A stretch of DNA of 64,000 nt from Luteimonas arsenica (GTDB lineage Bacteria; Pseudomonadota; Gammaproteobacteria; Xanthomonadales; Xanthomonadaceae). A program made the translations under genes and the position numbers. The stretch is taken from assembly GCF_004352825.1 (NCBI RefSeq), contig NZ_SJRW01000002.1:1-64000 (forward strand). Direction: 5' to 3'. Below are positions 16,442 to 26,712 of this stretch, piece by piece. Within the stretch, counting starts at the first letter, position 1. Each line of letters opens with the position of its first letter. Under the pieces are notes generated by a model. That model ran no database searches and was not told where the DNA came from. It saw only the letters and a program-made list of their open reading frames with translations.

Positions 16442-16714
16442 ATGCCCTGGCTGTTCCTGCTCCTGGCCGCGGGTGCCTTCGCGGTGGCCTTGAATGCTTC
16501 GTCGATGGCCCTGGTCGTGCTCTGCCTTCTCGTGGCCCTGGGCAGCATCATCGCCTGGGTGCTGGGCCTGCTCGCCCAGCGCATGGGCAACCAGGCACGC
16601 GACGACAGCATGATGCTCGACCCGCTCGAGCTGAAGCGGCTGCGTGAAGAGGCCGAAGCCCGCCGTGCCGCCGCCGGCGCCGACGTGCAGGCCGCGGAGC
16701 CGCCCCAGGGCTGA
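16442..16714 (+). CDS. Small membrane protein of unknown function
   Basis: This 90-residue protein has two adjacent hydrophobic segments (about residues 3-20 and 24-46), followed by a charged C-terminal helix ('LDPLELKRLREEAEARRAA'). It begins at an ATG with 'ggagacctc' just upstream. No family is recognised. It stands between cls and pdxJ on the same strand, with a 141-bp leader, and may be transcribed with pdxJ (36-base gap). Confidence 0.65.
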   Translation: MPWLFLLLAAGAFAVALNASSMALVVLCLLVALGSIIAWVLGLLAQRMGNQARDDSMMLDPLELKRLREEAEARRAAAGADVQAAEPPQG

Positions 16715-16750
16715 GCCGCGCGCACCGTCGACGGCGGTATGCTGCCGCCC

Positions 16751-17491
16751 ATGACCCGACTCAGCGTCAACCTCAACAAGATCGCCGTGCTGCGCAACTC
16801 GCGCGGCGGCGCCGAACCCGACCTGCTGCGTGCCGCCCGCACCTGCCTGGACGCCGGCGCCCACGGCCTGACCCTGCATCCCCGCCCCGATGCGCGCCAC
16901 GCCCGCGCCGACGACGTCATGGCCCTGGCCGCGCTGGCGGCCGAACGCGGCGTCGAGCTCAACCTCGAAGGCAACCCCTTCGCCGCACCGCGTCCGGGCT
17001 ACCCCGGTTTCATCGCCCTGTGCCGGGAAGCCCGGCCGGCCCAGGCCACCCTGGTGCCGGACGATGACGGCCAGATCACCTCGGACCACGGCTTCGACTT
17101 CGCGCGCGACCGCGAACTTCTGGCGCCGCTGATCGCCGAACTGCGCGACCTGGGCTGCCGCGTCAGCCTGTTCGCCGACGCCGGCAGCGAGGTCGAGGCC
17201 GCAGCAGCAGCCGGCGCCGACCGCATCGAGATCTACACCGGCCCCTACGCTGAAGCCCACCATGCCGGCGACGCCAGCGCGGCCCTGGCCGCCTGCGCCG
17301 ACACCGCCCGCCGCGCGGCCGCCGCCGGCCTCGGCGTCAACGCCGGCCACGACCTGAGCCAGGCCAACCTCCGCGACTTCCTCGCCGCCGTCCCCGGCAT
17401 CGAAGAAGTTTCCATCGGCCATGCCCTCATCGCCGAATCCCTCTACGAAGGACTCTCCGCTACCGTCGGCCGTTATCTCGCATTGCTGTAG
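16751..17491 (+). CDS. pdxJ: Pyridoxine 5'-phosphate synthase
   Basis: This 246-residue enzyme closes the pyridoxine ring from 3-amino-1-hydroxyacetone phosphate and deoxyxylulose 5-phosphate. Family motifs are clear: '[16 protein letters not shown]' at the N-terminus, '[14 protein letters not shown]', 'ELNLEGNPF', '[15 protein letters not shown]', '[11 protein letters not shown]', '[11 protein letters not shown]' and '[14 protein letters not shown]'. The ATG at 16751 (MTRLSVN) fits better than the one 12 bases upstream. The proximity of pdxJ to the tonB-exb genes and origin matches xanthomonad gene order. Confidence 0.95.
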   Translation: MTRLSVNLNKIAVLRNSRGGAEPDLLRAARTCLDAGAHGLTLHPRPDARHARADDVMALAALAAERGVELNLEGNPFAAPRPGYPGFIALCREARPAQATLVPDDDGQITSDHGFDFARDRELLAPLIAELRDLGCRVSLFADAGSEVEAAAAAGADRIEIYTGPYAEAHHAGDASAALAACADTARRAAAAGLGVNAGHDLSQANLRDFLAAVPGIEEVSIGHALIAESLYEGLSATVGRYLALL

Positions 17492-17511
17492 TTCCGGAAG
17501 AGCAAGAGATC

Positions 17512-17695
17512 TGCCACGGATTTGCGCGGATTACGCGGATTTGGTTGAGGCGAGCTTGGGGTTCAGGCCTCTAGCACGACAACTCGCCGAAGCCAGGTCA
17601 GCAAAAGAGCCTGTGCAGCGCGCAGTCCCTGTAGTGGCGTCAGCCCCCTGTAGTGGCCTCAGCCCGATCCGCGTAATCCGCGCAAATCCGTGGCA
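17512..17695. repeat. Dispersed inverted-repeat element, copy 2
   Basis: A perfect 29-bp inverted repeat (17512-17540 and 17667-17695) has the sequence type TGCCACGGATTTGCGCGGAT. It encloses about 126 bases that include a tandem 'CCTGTAGTGGC.TCAG' (about 17628-17663). Just outside the arms both sides carry an AAGAG-type purine stretch. It fills much of the 325-bp gap between pdxJ and the convergent exbD gene; the remainder holds the exbD terminator. Confidence 0.85.
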
Positions 17696-17719
17696 AAAAG
17701 AGCTCTTCCTCGTCCCCAC

Positions 17720-17749
17720 AAAAAAAGCGCCGCCCATGTAGGGCGGCGC
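17720..17749 (-). terminator. Rho-independent terminator of the tonB-exbB-exbD-exbD operon
   Basis: The hairpin GCGCCGCCC-atgta-GGGCGGCGC (17727-17749) is followed, on the minus strand, by a run of seven T (17720-17726). It lies about 70 bases after the second exbD gene and is a textbook intrinsic terminator. Confidence 0.9.
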
Positions 17750-17816
17750 AAGAAAGCAAGCGTGTTGTTGTCCCGGGGCGCGCTGCAGGCGACGCCGCGG
17801 GCGGGTCTTGCAAGAA

Positions 17817-18230
17817 TCAGTTCCGGACGAAACCGATCTTCATCATCTGTGCGTTCTTCGCTTCGGCCAGCACCTTGGCCAGCACGCCGTAATCGGCCTC
17901 GGCATTGACGTCGATCTGCAGCGTCGGCTGGTTGTTCGGATCGCGCTGGACCTCGCTTTCCATCATGTTGCGCAGCGCCGACACCGGGGTCGGGCTGTCG
18001 TTCCAGAACACCTGGCCGCCGGCGTCGATGCGGAGCTTGATCGGCTCCGGCGGATCCACCGGATTCACCGGCGGATTGGTGGAACGCTGCGGCAGGTCGA
18101 TGTCGATCGGATACGACAGCTGCGGCGCGGTGACCATGAAGATGATGAGCAGCACCAGCATCACGTCGCAGAGCGGAATGATGTTGATGTCGGCCATCGG
18201 GCCTTCACCGGAATTGGACGAAAAAGCCAT
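17817..18230 (-). CDS. exbD2: Biopolymer transport protein ExbD (second copy)
   Basis: This 137-residue protein has one N-terminal transmembrane helix ('[17 protein letters not shown]') containing the essential membrane Asp of '[12 protein letters not shown]', followed by a periplasmic domain. ExbD pairs with ExbB to form the proton-driven motor that energises TonB. The gene is the last of tonB-exbB-exbD1-exbD2, a duplication characteristic of xanthomonads; in Xanthomonas the second exbD is reported to be dispensable for iron uptake but needed for plant-related functions (established for that genus, only inferred here). Confidence 0.93.
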   Translation of the reverse strand: MAFSSNSGEGPMADINIIPLCDVMLVLLIIFMVTAPQLSYPIDIDLPQRSTNPPVNPVDPPEPIKLRIDAGGQVFWNDSPTPVSALRNMMESEVQRDPNNQPTLQIDVNAEADYGVLAKVLAEAKNAQMMKIGFVRN

Positions 18231-18245
18231 GCTGCTAACTCCGGG

Positions 18246-18671
18246 TCAGTTGCTTTCGCGGGTGGCGACGAAGCCGACCTTGCGCATGCCTGAGGCCTGC
18301 GCGAGGTCGACGACCTCCTTCACCATCCCGTACTTCGTGGTCTTGTCCGCGCGGACGTTGACCGGGGGCTGGGGGGTCTTCTGTGCCTCGACGGCCAGCG
18401 AGCTCTCCAGGAGCTGGAGGGTCACCGGCTGGTCGTTGAGGAAGATGTCGCCGTTGTCGGTCACCGCGACGGTGATCGGCAGGGCGGGCGGCGCCGTGTC
18501 GGGCCGCTCGTCCAGGTTGGCCTGCGGGAGCTCGACCTTGACCTTGTGGGCCATGAGCGGCGCCGTGACCATGAAGATGATCAGCAACACCAGCATCACG
18601 TCGACCAGCGGCACGATGTTGATCGTGGCGTTGACCTTGTCATGGCCGCTACTGCTTGAACTGAAAGCCAT
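18246..18671 (-). CDS. exbD1: Biopolymer transport protein ExbD (first copy)
   Basis: This is a 141-residue ExbD with the same architecture as its neighbour: a short cytoplasmic N-terminus, a single helix with the motor Asp ('[17 protein letters not shown]') and a periplasmic domain ending in 'VGFVATRESN'. It is 15 bases upstream of the second exbD and 38 downstream of exbB. The two ExbDs share the membrane segment nearly exactly but differ in the periplasmic part, suggesting distinct TonB or PG contacts. Confidence 0.94.
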   Translation of the reverse strand: MAFSSSSSGHDKVNATINIVPLVDVMLVLLIIFMVTAPLMAHKVKVELPQANLDERPDTAPPALPITVAVTDNGDIFLNDQPVTLQLLESSLAVEAQKTPQPPVNVRADKTTKYGMVKEVVDLAQASGMRKVGFVATRESN

Positions 18672-18709
18672 GTCGGTTTCTCCCTACGTACCAGGCCGTT
18701 GCCGACGGA

Positions 18710-19456
18710 TCAGCGCTTCTGCTCGCCGACGCGCGAGCCGGTGGCGAAGAAGTCGTGCAGGTCGTGCGCGAAGGTGTCGAGCTTGTTGTTCACGCCGCGG
18801 TTGAGGCGGACGAAGAAGTTGTAGCCCAGCACCGCCGGGATCGCGACGCCCAGACCGATGGCGGTCATGATCAGCGCCTCACCCACCGGACCGGCCACCG
18901 CGCCGATGTCGGCCTGGCCGCTGGCGCCGATGCGGATCAGGGCGCGGTAGATGCCCCACACGGTACCGAGCAGGCCGACGAACGGCGCGGTCGAACCGAC
19001 GGTGGCGAGCACGGTCAGGCCGGCCTCGAGCTTCAGCGACTCGCGGGTCACGCCCTGGCGCAGCGCGCGGTCGACGAACTCGGAGCGGTTGAGCGACTCG
19101 ACCAGGCGCGAACCTTCGTGGCGCTGGTGGTGGGCCGCGGCCTGGGCGGCATCGAGCGCGATCTTGGAGAAGGGCTCGCCGCGCGATTCCTCTTCCATGG
19201 CGCGGATCGCGTCCTGGGCGTTCTGGGTTTCCCAGAAGGTGTTGATCACGCGATCCGAGCTGCTGCGCAGACGCATGTGCTTGATGGCATTGAAGATGAT
19301 CCAGTAGATCGACATGGCCGACATGACCAGGAGGGTGATGAGCACCACCCAGCCGACCGCGTCCATGTGTTGGATCATGTCCGCGAAGCCCATCTGCTGG
19401 AGCGCAGCGGCGTTGCTGCCTCCGGCGGCGGGGACGTTAGTGGTTTCCTGCAGCAT
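18710..19456 (-). CDS. exbB: TonB-system motor protein ExbB
   Basis: This 248-residue inner-membrane MotA/TolQ/ExbB protein has three transmembrane segments: one near the N-terminus ('VGWVVLITLLVMSAMSIYWI') and two in the C-terminal half ('VGLLGTVWGIYRAL' and 'GEALIMTAIGLGVAIPAV'), the conserved channel region. It forms a pentamer around the ExbD dimer and converts proton flow into TonB motion. Confidence 0.95.
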   Translation of the reverse strand: MLQETTNVPAAGGSNAAALQQMGFADMIQHMDAVGWVVLITLLVMSAMSIYWIIFNAIKHMRLRSSSDRVINTFWETQNAQDAIRAMEEESRGEPFSKIALDAAQAAAHHQRHEGSRLVESLNRSEFVDRALRQGVTRESLKLEAGLTVLATVGSTAPFVGLLGTVWGIYRALIRIGASGQADIGAVAGPVGEALIMTAIGLGVAIPAVLGYNFFVRLNRGVNNKLDTFAHDLHDFFATGSRVGEQKR

Positions 19457-19541
19457 GACGCTTACCTTCTAGATGTTGTGGTGTTGGGTAAAGGGTGTAG
19501 CGGGCACAGCGGGTGTTGCAAAGACGTTGGAGGCGCGCTCG

Positions 19542-20207
19542 TCAGAGGACGAAGTCGACCGGGACGCGAACGCGGCCGGCGACGGCGACACCGTCGCGCA
19601 TCTCGGGGTTGAAGCGCCAGCGGCGGGCGGCATCGATCGCGGCACGGTCGAGGTCGCGGTTGCGGCTGGACTTCTCGACCGACACGTTGGTCACGTTGCC
19701 CGAGGCGTCGACGTCCACGACCAGGACCACCTGGCCGGTGATGCCCGCGCGCAGGGCCGCCGGCGGGTACTTCGGCGGGTTCATGCTGCGCGACGAGGGA
19801 TCGACGCTGGCACCGATGTTGGCGACCGGGGCCGGCGGCGCCGGCGGGGCCGGCGGCGGGGCCGGGGTGTCCATCGGCGACGGGTCGTCGAAGACCACCG
19901 GCGGCTCTTCCGGCGGCGGCGGCAGCGGCGTCGGGGTCGGCGGCGTCAGCTCCCTGATCGGCTGCGGCTCCGGCGGCTTCGGCGGCGGCGGCGGCGGCGG
20001 CGGGGGCGGCGGCGGCGGCTCGATGATCACCACGCGGGTGACCTGCTCTTCTTCCTGTGCGGCGCCGGGCGGATTGACCGGCGCCAGCAGGAGCAGGACA
20101 GCGGCGGCGTGGAAGGCCACCACCATGGTGAAGCCGGCGATACGCGCCCAGTTGAGACCCTCGTCCTGGTCGTTGTTCCGGTCAAGGGTCGTGGCGTGCT
20201 GCGTCAT
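19542..20207 (-). CDS. tonB: Energy transducer TonB
   Basis: This is a 221-residue TonB. A membrane anchor ('IAGFTMVVAFHAAAVLLLLA', near residues 20-40) carries the conserved His of the ExbB/ExbD contact. A periplasm-spanning Pro-rich segment (a run of 13 prolines, then PP/EP repeats) is followed by the C-terminal domain ('YPPAALRAGITGQVVLVVDV', 'AARRWRFNP'). It contacts TonB boxes of receptors such as the one at 6.8-9.0 kb. The ATG at 20207 (MTQHATT) is preferred over an ATG 30 bases upstream. It is first gene of the exb operon. Confidence 0.95.
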   Translation of the reverse strand: MTQHATTLDRNNDQDEGLNWARIAGFTMVVAFHAAAVLLLLAPVNPPGAAQEEEQVTRVVIIEPPPPPPPPPPPPPKPPEPQPIRELTPPTPTPLPPPPEEPPVVFDDPSPMDTPAPPPAPPAPPAPVANIGASVDPSSRSMNPPKYPPAALRAGITGQVVLVVDVDASGNVTNVSVEKSSRNRDLDRAAIDAARRWRFNPEMRDGVAVAGRVRVPVDFVL

Positions 20208-20293
20208 GCGGGGAACTCGATTCTGGCCGGGCGGCAAGCGCCCCGAATGTTGTCTGGATCCGCGCTGGTGTGTTCAGCGCGGGAATTTCCAAG

Positions 20294-20299
20294 CTTATA
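20294..20299 (-). promoter_or_regulatory. Possible -10 element of the tonB operon
   Basis: The minus strand reads TATAAG here, 87 bases before the tonB ATG. The region is locally AT-rich. No good -35 hexamer lies at 17 bases. A small dyad CCGCGCTG...CAGCGCGG (20260-20282) lies between it and the gene and could be an operator. Weak evidence. Confidence 0.35.
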
Positions 20300-20351
20300 C
20301 CAACTTAGCCGGGCAGTACCACCGCGCGCCGGCATCAATAGGAGGCCTGTT

Positions 20352-21572
20352 TCAGCGGGCGAGCAGCTTCCTGGCCTCTTCCGGGTTCGGCAGCCCCTTG
20401 TCAAGGGCCTTCTGCGCGGCGGCCTTGGACTCGGCGTCGCGGCCCTCGTTGGCCAGCACCTTGGCGAGGTTCAGCCAGGTGCCGCCGTCTTCGTCCAGCG
20501 GCGCGGCCTTGCCATAGAACTCGATCGCCTTGTCGTACTGGTCGGTGAAGTAGTACGCCTGCGCGAGCGAGGAGTAGGTCCGGTGGTCGCCCTTCAGGAC
20601 GCCCTTGTCCAGGCCCTCGTTGAGCACCTCGATGGCCTTGGCCTCGCCGTTGTCGGAGTTGAGGTAGAGCGCCGACAGGTTGCTGTAGTCGCGCTCATCG
20701 GTGAGTTCGCCGGCCGAGCGCAGGCGCTCGTAGACCGCGATCGCGTTCGGGTAGTCGTCGGCCTGCAGGTACACGTTGGCCAGATTGAGCTGGGCGCGCT
20801 TGTCGTCCGGCGTCTTCGCGGCGACCTGTTCGGCCAGCGCGGTGGCCTCGGAGCCGCGGCCGCTCTCGGCGTAGGAGGCCATCAGCAGCTGGTTCCAGTC
20901 GGCTCGAGCCTCCGGATTGCCCTTGACCACGGGCTCCAGCGCAGCGATGGCTTCGTCGTAGCGCTCCAGCCGGTACAGGGCGTTGCCGCGCAGCACCTGC
21001 ACTTCGGCCTTGTCGGTCTTCGTCTCGTTGACCAGGCGGTCGAGGGTGGCCAGGCCGCCGGCGTAGTCATCGTCCTGCATCTGCAGCTGGGCCAGGGCCA
21101 GCATCGACCCGTAGTGATCGTTGTTGCCCAGACCGTCGAGCTCGATGGCCTCGCGCAGGAGGTTCCTGGCGCGATCGTTGTCGGTGTCGATCAGGAGATC
21201 GGCAAGCAGGCGCAGGGTGATGGCGCGCTCGTAGGCGTTGGCCTTGTCGTTCTCCAGGATGTCCTTGGCCGCGGCCTCGGCGGCAGCCAGGTCGCCTTCC
21301 TGCTGCGCCGCGGACACCTTGTTGATGCGCGGACCCAGGCGCGAGCTGGAGCGCAGACCCGGCTCCTTGCGCGTGGCGTCGGGATATTCCTCGGCCGCGG
21401 CGCCCTTGCGGGTGTCCTTCTCACCACCCTCGAGGGCGGCCTGGCGGGCGGCGCGGCGCTCGGCGGCGCGCTCGGCTGCGGTCTGCGCGAAGGCGTCGGC
21501 GGCAGGGCCCAGGGCGAGCACACCGGCGATCGCGGCGACGAGGAGGTGGCGTTGGATACTGGATGCGGACAT
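20352..21572 (-). CDS. Periplasmic TPR-repeat protein
   Basis: This protein of about 406 residues has a signal peptide (MSASSIQRHLLVAAIAGVLA, cleavage after 'AFA'), a charged low-complexity stretch to about residue 75, and then repeated TPR-like helical hairpins. Examples are 'NALYRLERYDEAIAALEPVV', 'NLANVYLQADDYPNAIAVYE' and 'LAQAYYFTDQYDKAIEFYGK'. Such repeats bind other proteins. It stands just before tonB on the same strand, and a periplasmic TPR protein next to tonB is typical of xanthomonads, so a link to the TonB system is possible but not shown. The ATG at 21572 was chosen for its signal peptide; the frame is open far upstream in antisense-like sequence. Confidence 0.82.
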   Translation of the reverse strand: MSASSIQRHLLVAAIAGVLALGPAADAFAQTAAERAAERRAARQAALEGGEKDTRKGAAAEEYPDATRKEPGLRSSSRLGPRINKVSAAQQEGDLAAAEAAAKDILENDKANAYERAITLRLLADLLIDTDNDRARNLLREAIELDGLGNNDHYGSMLALAQLQMQDDDYAGGLATLDRLVNETKTDKAEVQVLRGNALYRLERYDEAIAALEPVVKGNPEARADWNQLLMASYAESGRGSEATALAEQVAAKTPDDKRAQLNLANVYLQADDYPNAIAVYERLRSAGELTDERDYSNLSALYLNSDNGEAKAIEVLNEGLDKGVLKGDHRTYSSLAQAYYFTDQYDKAIEFYGKAAPLDEDGGTWLNLAKVLANEGRDAESKAAAQKALDKGLPNPEEARKLLAR

Positions 21573-21700
21573 GGGGACCTCGGATGCAGTGCATCTGGTG
21601 GCCGGAGCCGGCAGATGCGCGGGGGTGCCAAAACTAACAGAACAAGGTGCGTTGGCGCGACCGGGCCATTCGGCCATTGCGCCGGGGGCGCGGTGATGGT

Positions 21701-22516
21701 TCAGCCGCAGGCGGGACGGCGACCGGCGGCGCGCGCCTGCTCCCAGGTGGGCACCAGGTCGGTCGCACGCTGCTGCAGTTCGCCGATGCGGGCGCTGGGA
21801 TCGGGGTGGGTGGACAGCCACTGCGGCGGCCGGCTGCCGCCGCTTGCGGCGATCATGTTCTGCCACAGGTTGACCGCCTGGCGCGGGTCGAAGCCGGCCT
21901 CGGCCGCCAGCCGCTGGCCGACCACGTCGGCCTCGGTCTCCTGGGCCCGTGAACCCGGCAGCAGGAAGGCCGCCTGCAGCGCGGCGCCGCCGAGCTGGTT
22001 GGTGGTCTGGGTGGCGCCGTCGCCGTAGCGCGAGCCGACCAGGGCGCCGACCACGCCCAGACCGGCCTGGGCGCCCATCTGGCGGGTGATGCGCTCGTCG
22101 TGGTGATTGGCGATCACGTGCCCGATCTCGTGCGCGATCACCGCCGCCAGCTGGTCCTGGTTCTTCGCCACCGTGAAGATGCCGGTGTACACGCCGACCT
22201 TGCCGCCGGGCAACGCGAAGGCATTGGGGTTGTCGTCGACGAACACCGCCGACTCCCAGGCGATCTGGCGCTGCGCCGCCGGCAGCTGGGCCACCACCGC
22301 GCGCACCACGCAGTCGACGTAGCGCTTCTGGGCGGCGTTGCCGGTCTGCTGCATCTTGGCCTTCTGCTCGGTGAAGGCCTGGGCGCCCATCTGGTTGAGC
22401 TGTTCCTGCGACACCGCGCCCACGTACTGGGTGCGGCCGGTCGGCGAGGTGGTGGTCGCGCACGCGGCCACGGCCAGGGTGGCGGCGATCGCGGCGGCAA
22501 TCGGGAGAATCCTCAT
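21701..22516 (-). CDS. M48-family metalloprotease lipoprotein (LoiP/YggG-like)
   Basis: This 271-residue protein has a lipoprotein signal (lipobox 'AVAAC', Cys near residue 19) and the zinc motif HExxH in 'VIAHEIGHVIANHHDE', with the third ligand Glu in 'ETEADVVGQRLAAEAGFDP'. This is the membrane-associated M48 protease type (YggG/LoiP), thought to degrade damaged envelope proteins. It is the gene between gyrB and the TPR protein; the spacing of 128 bases to the latter allows separate promoters. Confidence 0.9.
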   Translation of the reverse strand: MRILPIAAAIAATLAVAACATTTSPTGRTQYVGAVSQEQLNQMGAQAFTEQKAKMQQTGNAAQKRYVDCVVRAVVAQLPAAQRQIAWESAVFVDDNPNAFALPGGKVGVYTGIFTVAKNQDQLAAVIAHEIGHVIANHHDERITRQMGAQAGLGVVGALVGSRYGDGATQTTNQLGGAALQAAFLLPGSRAQETEADVVGQRLAAEAGFDPRQAVNLWQNMIAASGGSRPPQWLSTHPDPSARIGELQQRATDLVPTWEQARAAGRRPACG

Positions 22517-22548
22517 GGCGGCGTCCTTGTTGGTCTGCGGATGTTGTA

Positions 22549-22573
22549 GACGCCGCCGGCTGAAGGCGGCGTC
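22549..22573 (-). terminator. Hairpin after gyrB, candidate terminator
   Basis: GACGCCGCC (22549-22557) pairs with GGCGGCGTC (22565-22573) around a 7-base loop, 11 bases beyond the gyrB stop codon and upstream of the M48 protease gene. No strong T-run follows, so termination may be partial. Confidence 0.5.
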
Positions 22574-22584
22574 AAGCCGCCCAT

Positions 22585-25101
<2,517 letters not shown>

Positions 25102-25126
25102 TTACTTATAGGGGCCTGAGCCGTCG

Positions 25127-25153
25127 ATTATAGCATTCCAGGCCACTTGGCAA
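25127..25153 (-). promoter_or_regulatory. Promoter of gyrB
   Basis: The minus strand reads TTGCCA (25148-25153), a 15-base spacer and TATAAT (25127-25132), about 90 bases before the gyrB ATG. The -10 is a perfect consensus. A second TATAAG closer to the gene (about 25106) may add a start site. gyrB therefore seems to have its own promoter rather than depend on recF. Confidence 0.65.
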
Positions 25154-25194
25154 GGCCTGCGTTCGTGGTGGGCTGGGCTGGGGCGGGAAAAGAT

Positions 25195-25513
25195 TTTTGC
25201 CACGGATGAACGCGGATGGGCGCGGATTTGCACGGATAGAGCAGAGAAGAAAGAAAGAGCCAGAGCTTTTGCCACGGATTTGCGCGGATTACGCGGATCG
25301 GGCCGAGGCCAGTGCTGACACCACGCGCCGCACGGGATTTTTGTCTGGACAGCTTCCCGCGAGTTGTCCTGTAAAGGCCCTACCCTTCAATCCCGCCCCG
25401 GCCAGATCCGCGTAATCCGCGCAAATCCGTGGCTGAAAAGCCTTTCCGCTCTTCCTGCTTTTTCTGCTTTATCTGTGCAAATCCGCGCCCATCCGCGTTC
25501 ATCCGTGGCAAAA
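25195..25513. repeat. Dispersed inverted-repeat element, copy 3 (nested, 319 bp)
   Basis: The outer arms (25195-25233 and 25475-25513) are a perfect 39-bp inverted repeat starting TTTTGCCACGGATGAACGCG. They continue as purine-rich versus pyrimidine-rich sequence for some 25 bases more. Inside is a second inverted pair (about 25267-25296 and 25405-25433) of the TTGCGCGGATTACGCGGAT type seen in the other copies, around an interior like that of copies 1 and 4. With the gyrB promoter on one side and a parS-like site on the other, this fills the 524-bp gap between recF and gyrB. Confidence 0.87.
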
Positions 25514-25526
25514 GGCTCTTCCGGCA

Positions 25527-25542
25527 GGTTCCACGTGGAACG
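25527..25542. promoter_or_regulatory. parS-like site 1
   Basis: GGTTCCACGTGGAACG contains the 14-base palindrome GTTCCACGTGGAAC, the form of the ParB-binding centromere parS found in pseudomonads and xanthomonads. It is intergenic, just beyond the recF stop codon. Confidence 0.8.
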
Positions 25543-25559
25543 CAGCCCAACAGCCTGGC

Positions 25560-26639
25560 TCAGCCCTGGCCCGAGGTCACGATGCCCTGTTCCACGTGGA
25601 ACAGGGTCAGTGGGGCGTCTGTCTGCAGGGGTTCGGTGCCGCTGATGAAGGCCTGCGCCGGAGTTCCGGCCAGGAAGGCCAGTACGCGCTCGCGGTGGGG
25701 GGCGTCCAGTTCGGAAGCGAGGTCGTCCAGGGTGATGACGGGCCAGTCGCCCCGCTCCGCCGCACAGTCGGCGGCCTGGGCGAACAGGCAGGACAGGGCG
25801 GCAAGCTTGGCCTGGCCGCGGGACAGGGCTTCGCCCCCCCCTTTTTCCGACAGCCGCAGCCCCCAGTCGGCGCGGTGCGGGCCGACGCTGGTGTGGCCCA
25901 GCGTGCGGTCGCGGTCGCGGGCCACGGCCAGTGCGTCGGCCAGGGACAGGCTGGACTGGCGCCAGCCGGGCTCGAATTCCAGCAGGGCCTGCCCCAGTGA
26001 CGGCGCCAGTGCGGCCATGACCGGCTCCAGGCGCTCCTGCAGGCGATCCAGGTAGAGGGCGCGGCGACGGGTCAGCTCCTCGCCGGCGGTGGCCAGTTCG
26101 TGGTCCCAGGCCGAGATCTGGCCCAGTCCGGCGCCGGACTTGAGCAAGGCGTTGCGCTGCTTCAGGGCCCTCGAATAGCGGCGCCAGACCGGAAGGAAGC
26201 CCTGTTCCACGTGGAACAGGCCCCAGTCGACGAAGCGTCGGCGCGGTTCGCCACCACCCGAAACCAGGGCGTGGCTGCCGGGCTCGAAGGTCACGACCAT
26301 GAAGGCGGCGCAGAGCTCACCCAGGTGATCGACCGCTTCGCCGTCGATCCGGGCCTGCCACTGGCCGCCGGCGTGGCGCAGACCGGCCCGATGGTGACCA
26401 TCCCGGCCTTCGCGCTCCCATTCGGCGAACACCTCCACCGCGTCGCGCCCGGTCCGCACCAGGCCATCGCGCACGCGGCCGCGGAAGCTGCGCCCGTAGG
26501 CCAGCAGGTGCAGGCCCTCGAGCACGCTGGTCTTGCCCGCCCCGTTCGGCCCCACCAGCAGGTTCAGGCCCGGCCCCGGGCGCAGCGCGACCTCGGCCAG
26601 GTTGCGCAGGTCGCGCAGCTCCAGGCGGGTCAGGCGCAC
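25560..26639 (-). CDS. recF: DNA replication and repair protein RecF
   Basis: This 359-residue SMC-like ATPase loads RecA at gaps with RecO and RecR. Walker A is 'LVGPNGAGKTSVLEGLHLLA', the signature motif is in 'ALSRGQAKL', and Walker B is in 'VITLDDLASELD'. The family segment 'RRRFVDWGLFHVEQ' is present. Two parS-like palindromes lie within the coding sequence and read as FHVEQ, one in this conserved segment and one in the last 15 residues (LTLFHVEQG). The ATG at 26639 gives the usual MRLTRLELRDLRN start. A terminator and a parS-like site separate it from dnaN. Confidence 0.95.
   Translation of the reverse strand: MRLTRLELRDLRNLAEVALRPGPGLNLLVGPNGAGKTSVLEGLHLLAYGRSFRGRVRDGLVRTGRDAVEVFAEWEREGRDGHHRAGLRHAGGQWQARIDGEAVDHLGELCAAFMVVTFEPGSHALVSGGGEPRRRFVDWGLFHVEQGFLPVWRRYSRALKQRNALLKSGAGLGQISAWDHELATAGEELTRRRALYLDRLQERLEPVMAALAPSLGQALLEFEPGWRQSSLSLADALAVARDRDRTLGHTSVGPHRADWGLRLSEKGGGEALSRGQAKLAALSCLFAQAADCAAERGDWPVITLDDLASELDAPHRERVLAFLAGTPAQAFISGTEPLQTDAPLTLFHVEQGIVTSGQG
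25588..25603. promoter_or_regulatory. parS-like site 2, inside the 3' end of recF
   Basis: TGTTCCACGTGGAACA is a perfect 16-base palindrome and extends to 22 bases (CCCTG...CAGGG). It is the full consensus parS form. It encodes the FHVEQ near the RecF C-terminus. Confidence 0.85.
26203..26218. promoter_or_regulatory. parS-like site 3, inside recF
   Basis: TGTTCCACGTGGAACA is a perfect 16-base palindrome (extended CCTG...CAGG). It encodes the FHVEQ of the conserved RecF segment after 'DWGL', near residues 142-146. The sequence therefore serves protein and centromere at once. Confidence 0.85.
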
Positions 26640-26652
26640 CGCGTCCGCCCCG

Positions 26653-26686
26653 GAAAAGCAGAACGCCCGGGCGATCCCGGGCGTTC
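26653..26686 (-). terminator. Terminator between dnaN and recF
   Basis: The hairpin GAACGCCCGGG-cgat-CCCGGGCGTTC (26661-26686) is followed on the minus strand by TGCTTTTCC (26652-26660). It is a good intrinsic terminator for dnaN, placed 27 bases after its stop codon. It overlaps the short gap before recF, so recF may be read by leakage or have a promoter inside dnaN. Confidence 0.75.
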
Positions 26687-26687
26687 G

Positions 26688-26703
26688 CGTTCCACGTGGA
26701 ACC
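26688..26703. promoter_or_regulatory. parS-like site 4, between dnaN and recF
   Basis: CGTTCCACGTGGAACC holds the 14-base palindrome GTTCCACGTGGAAC. It lies directly next to the terminator hairpin, nine bases beyond the dnaN stop codon. Confidence 0.82.
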
Positions 26704-26712
26704 CCGAGGGGA

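Noticed and set aside
14753..17422. An 889-codon minus-strand frame
   Set aside because: Antisense to cls and pdxJ, whose proteins are unmistakable; low-complexity translation.
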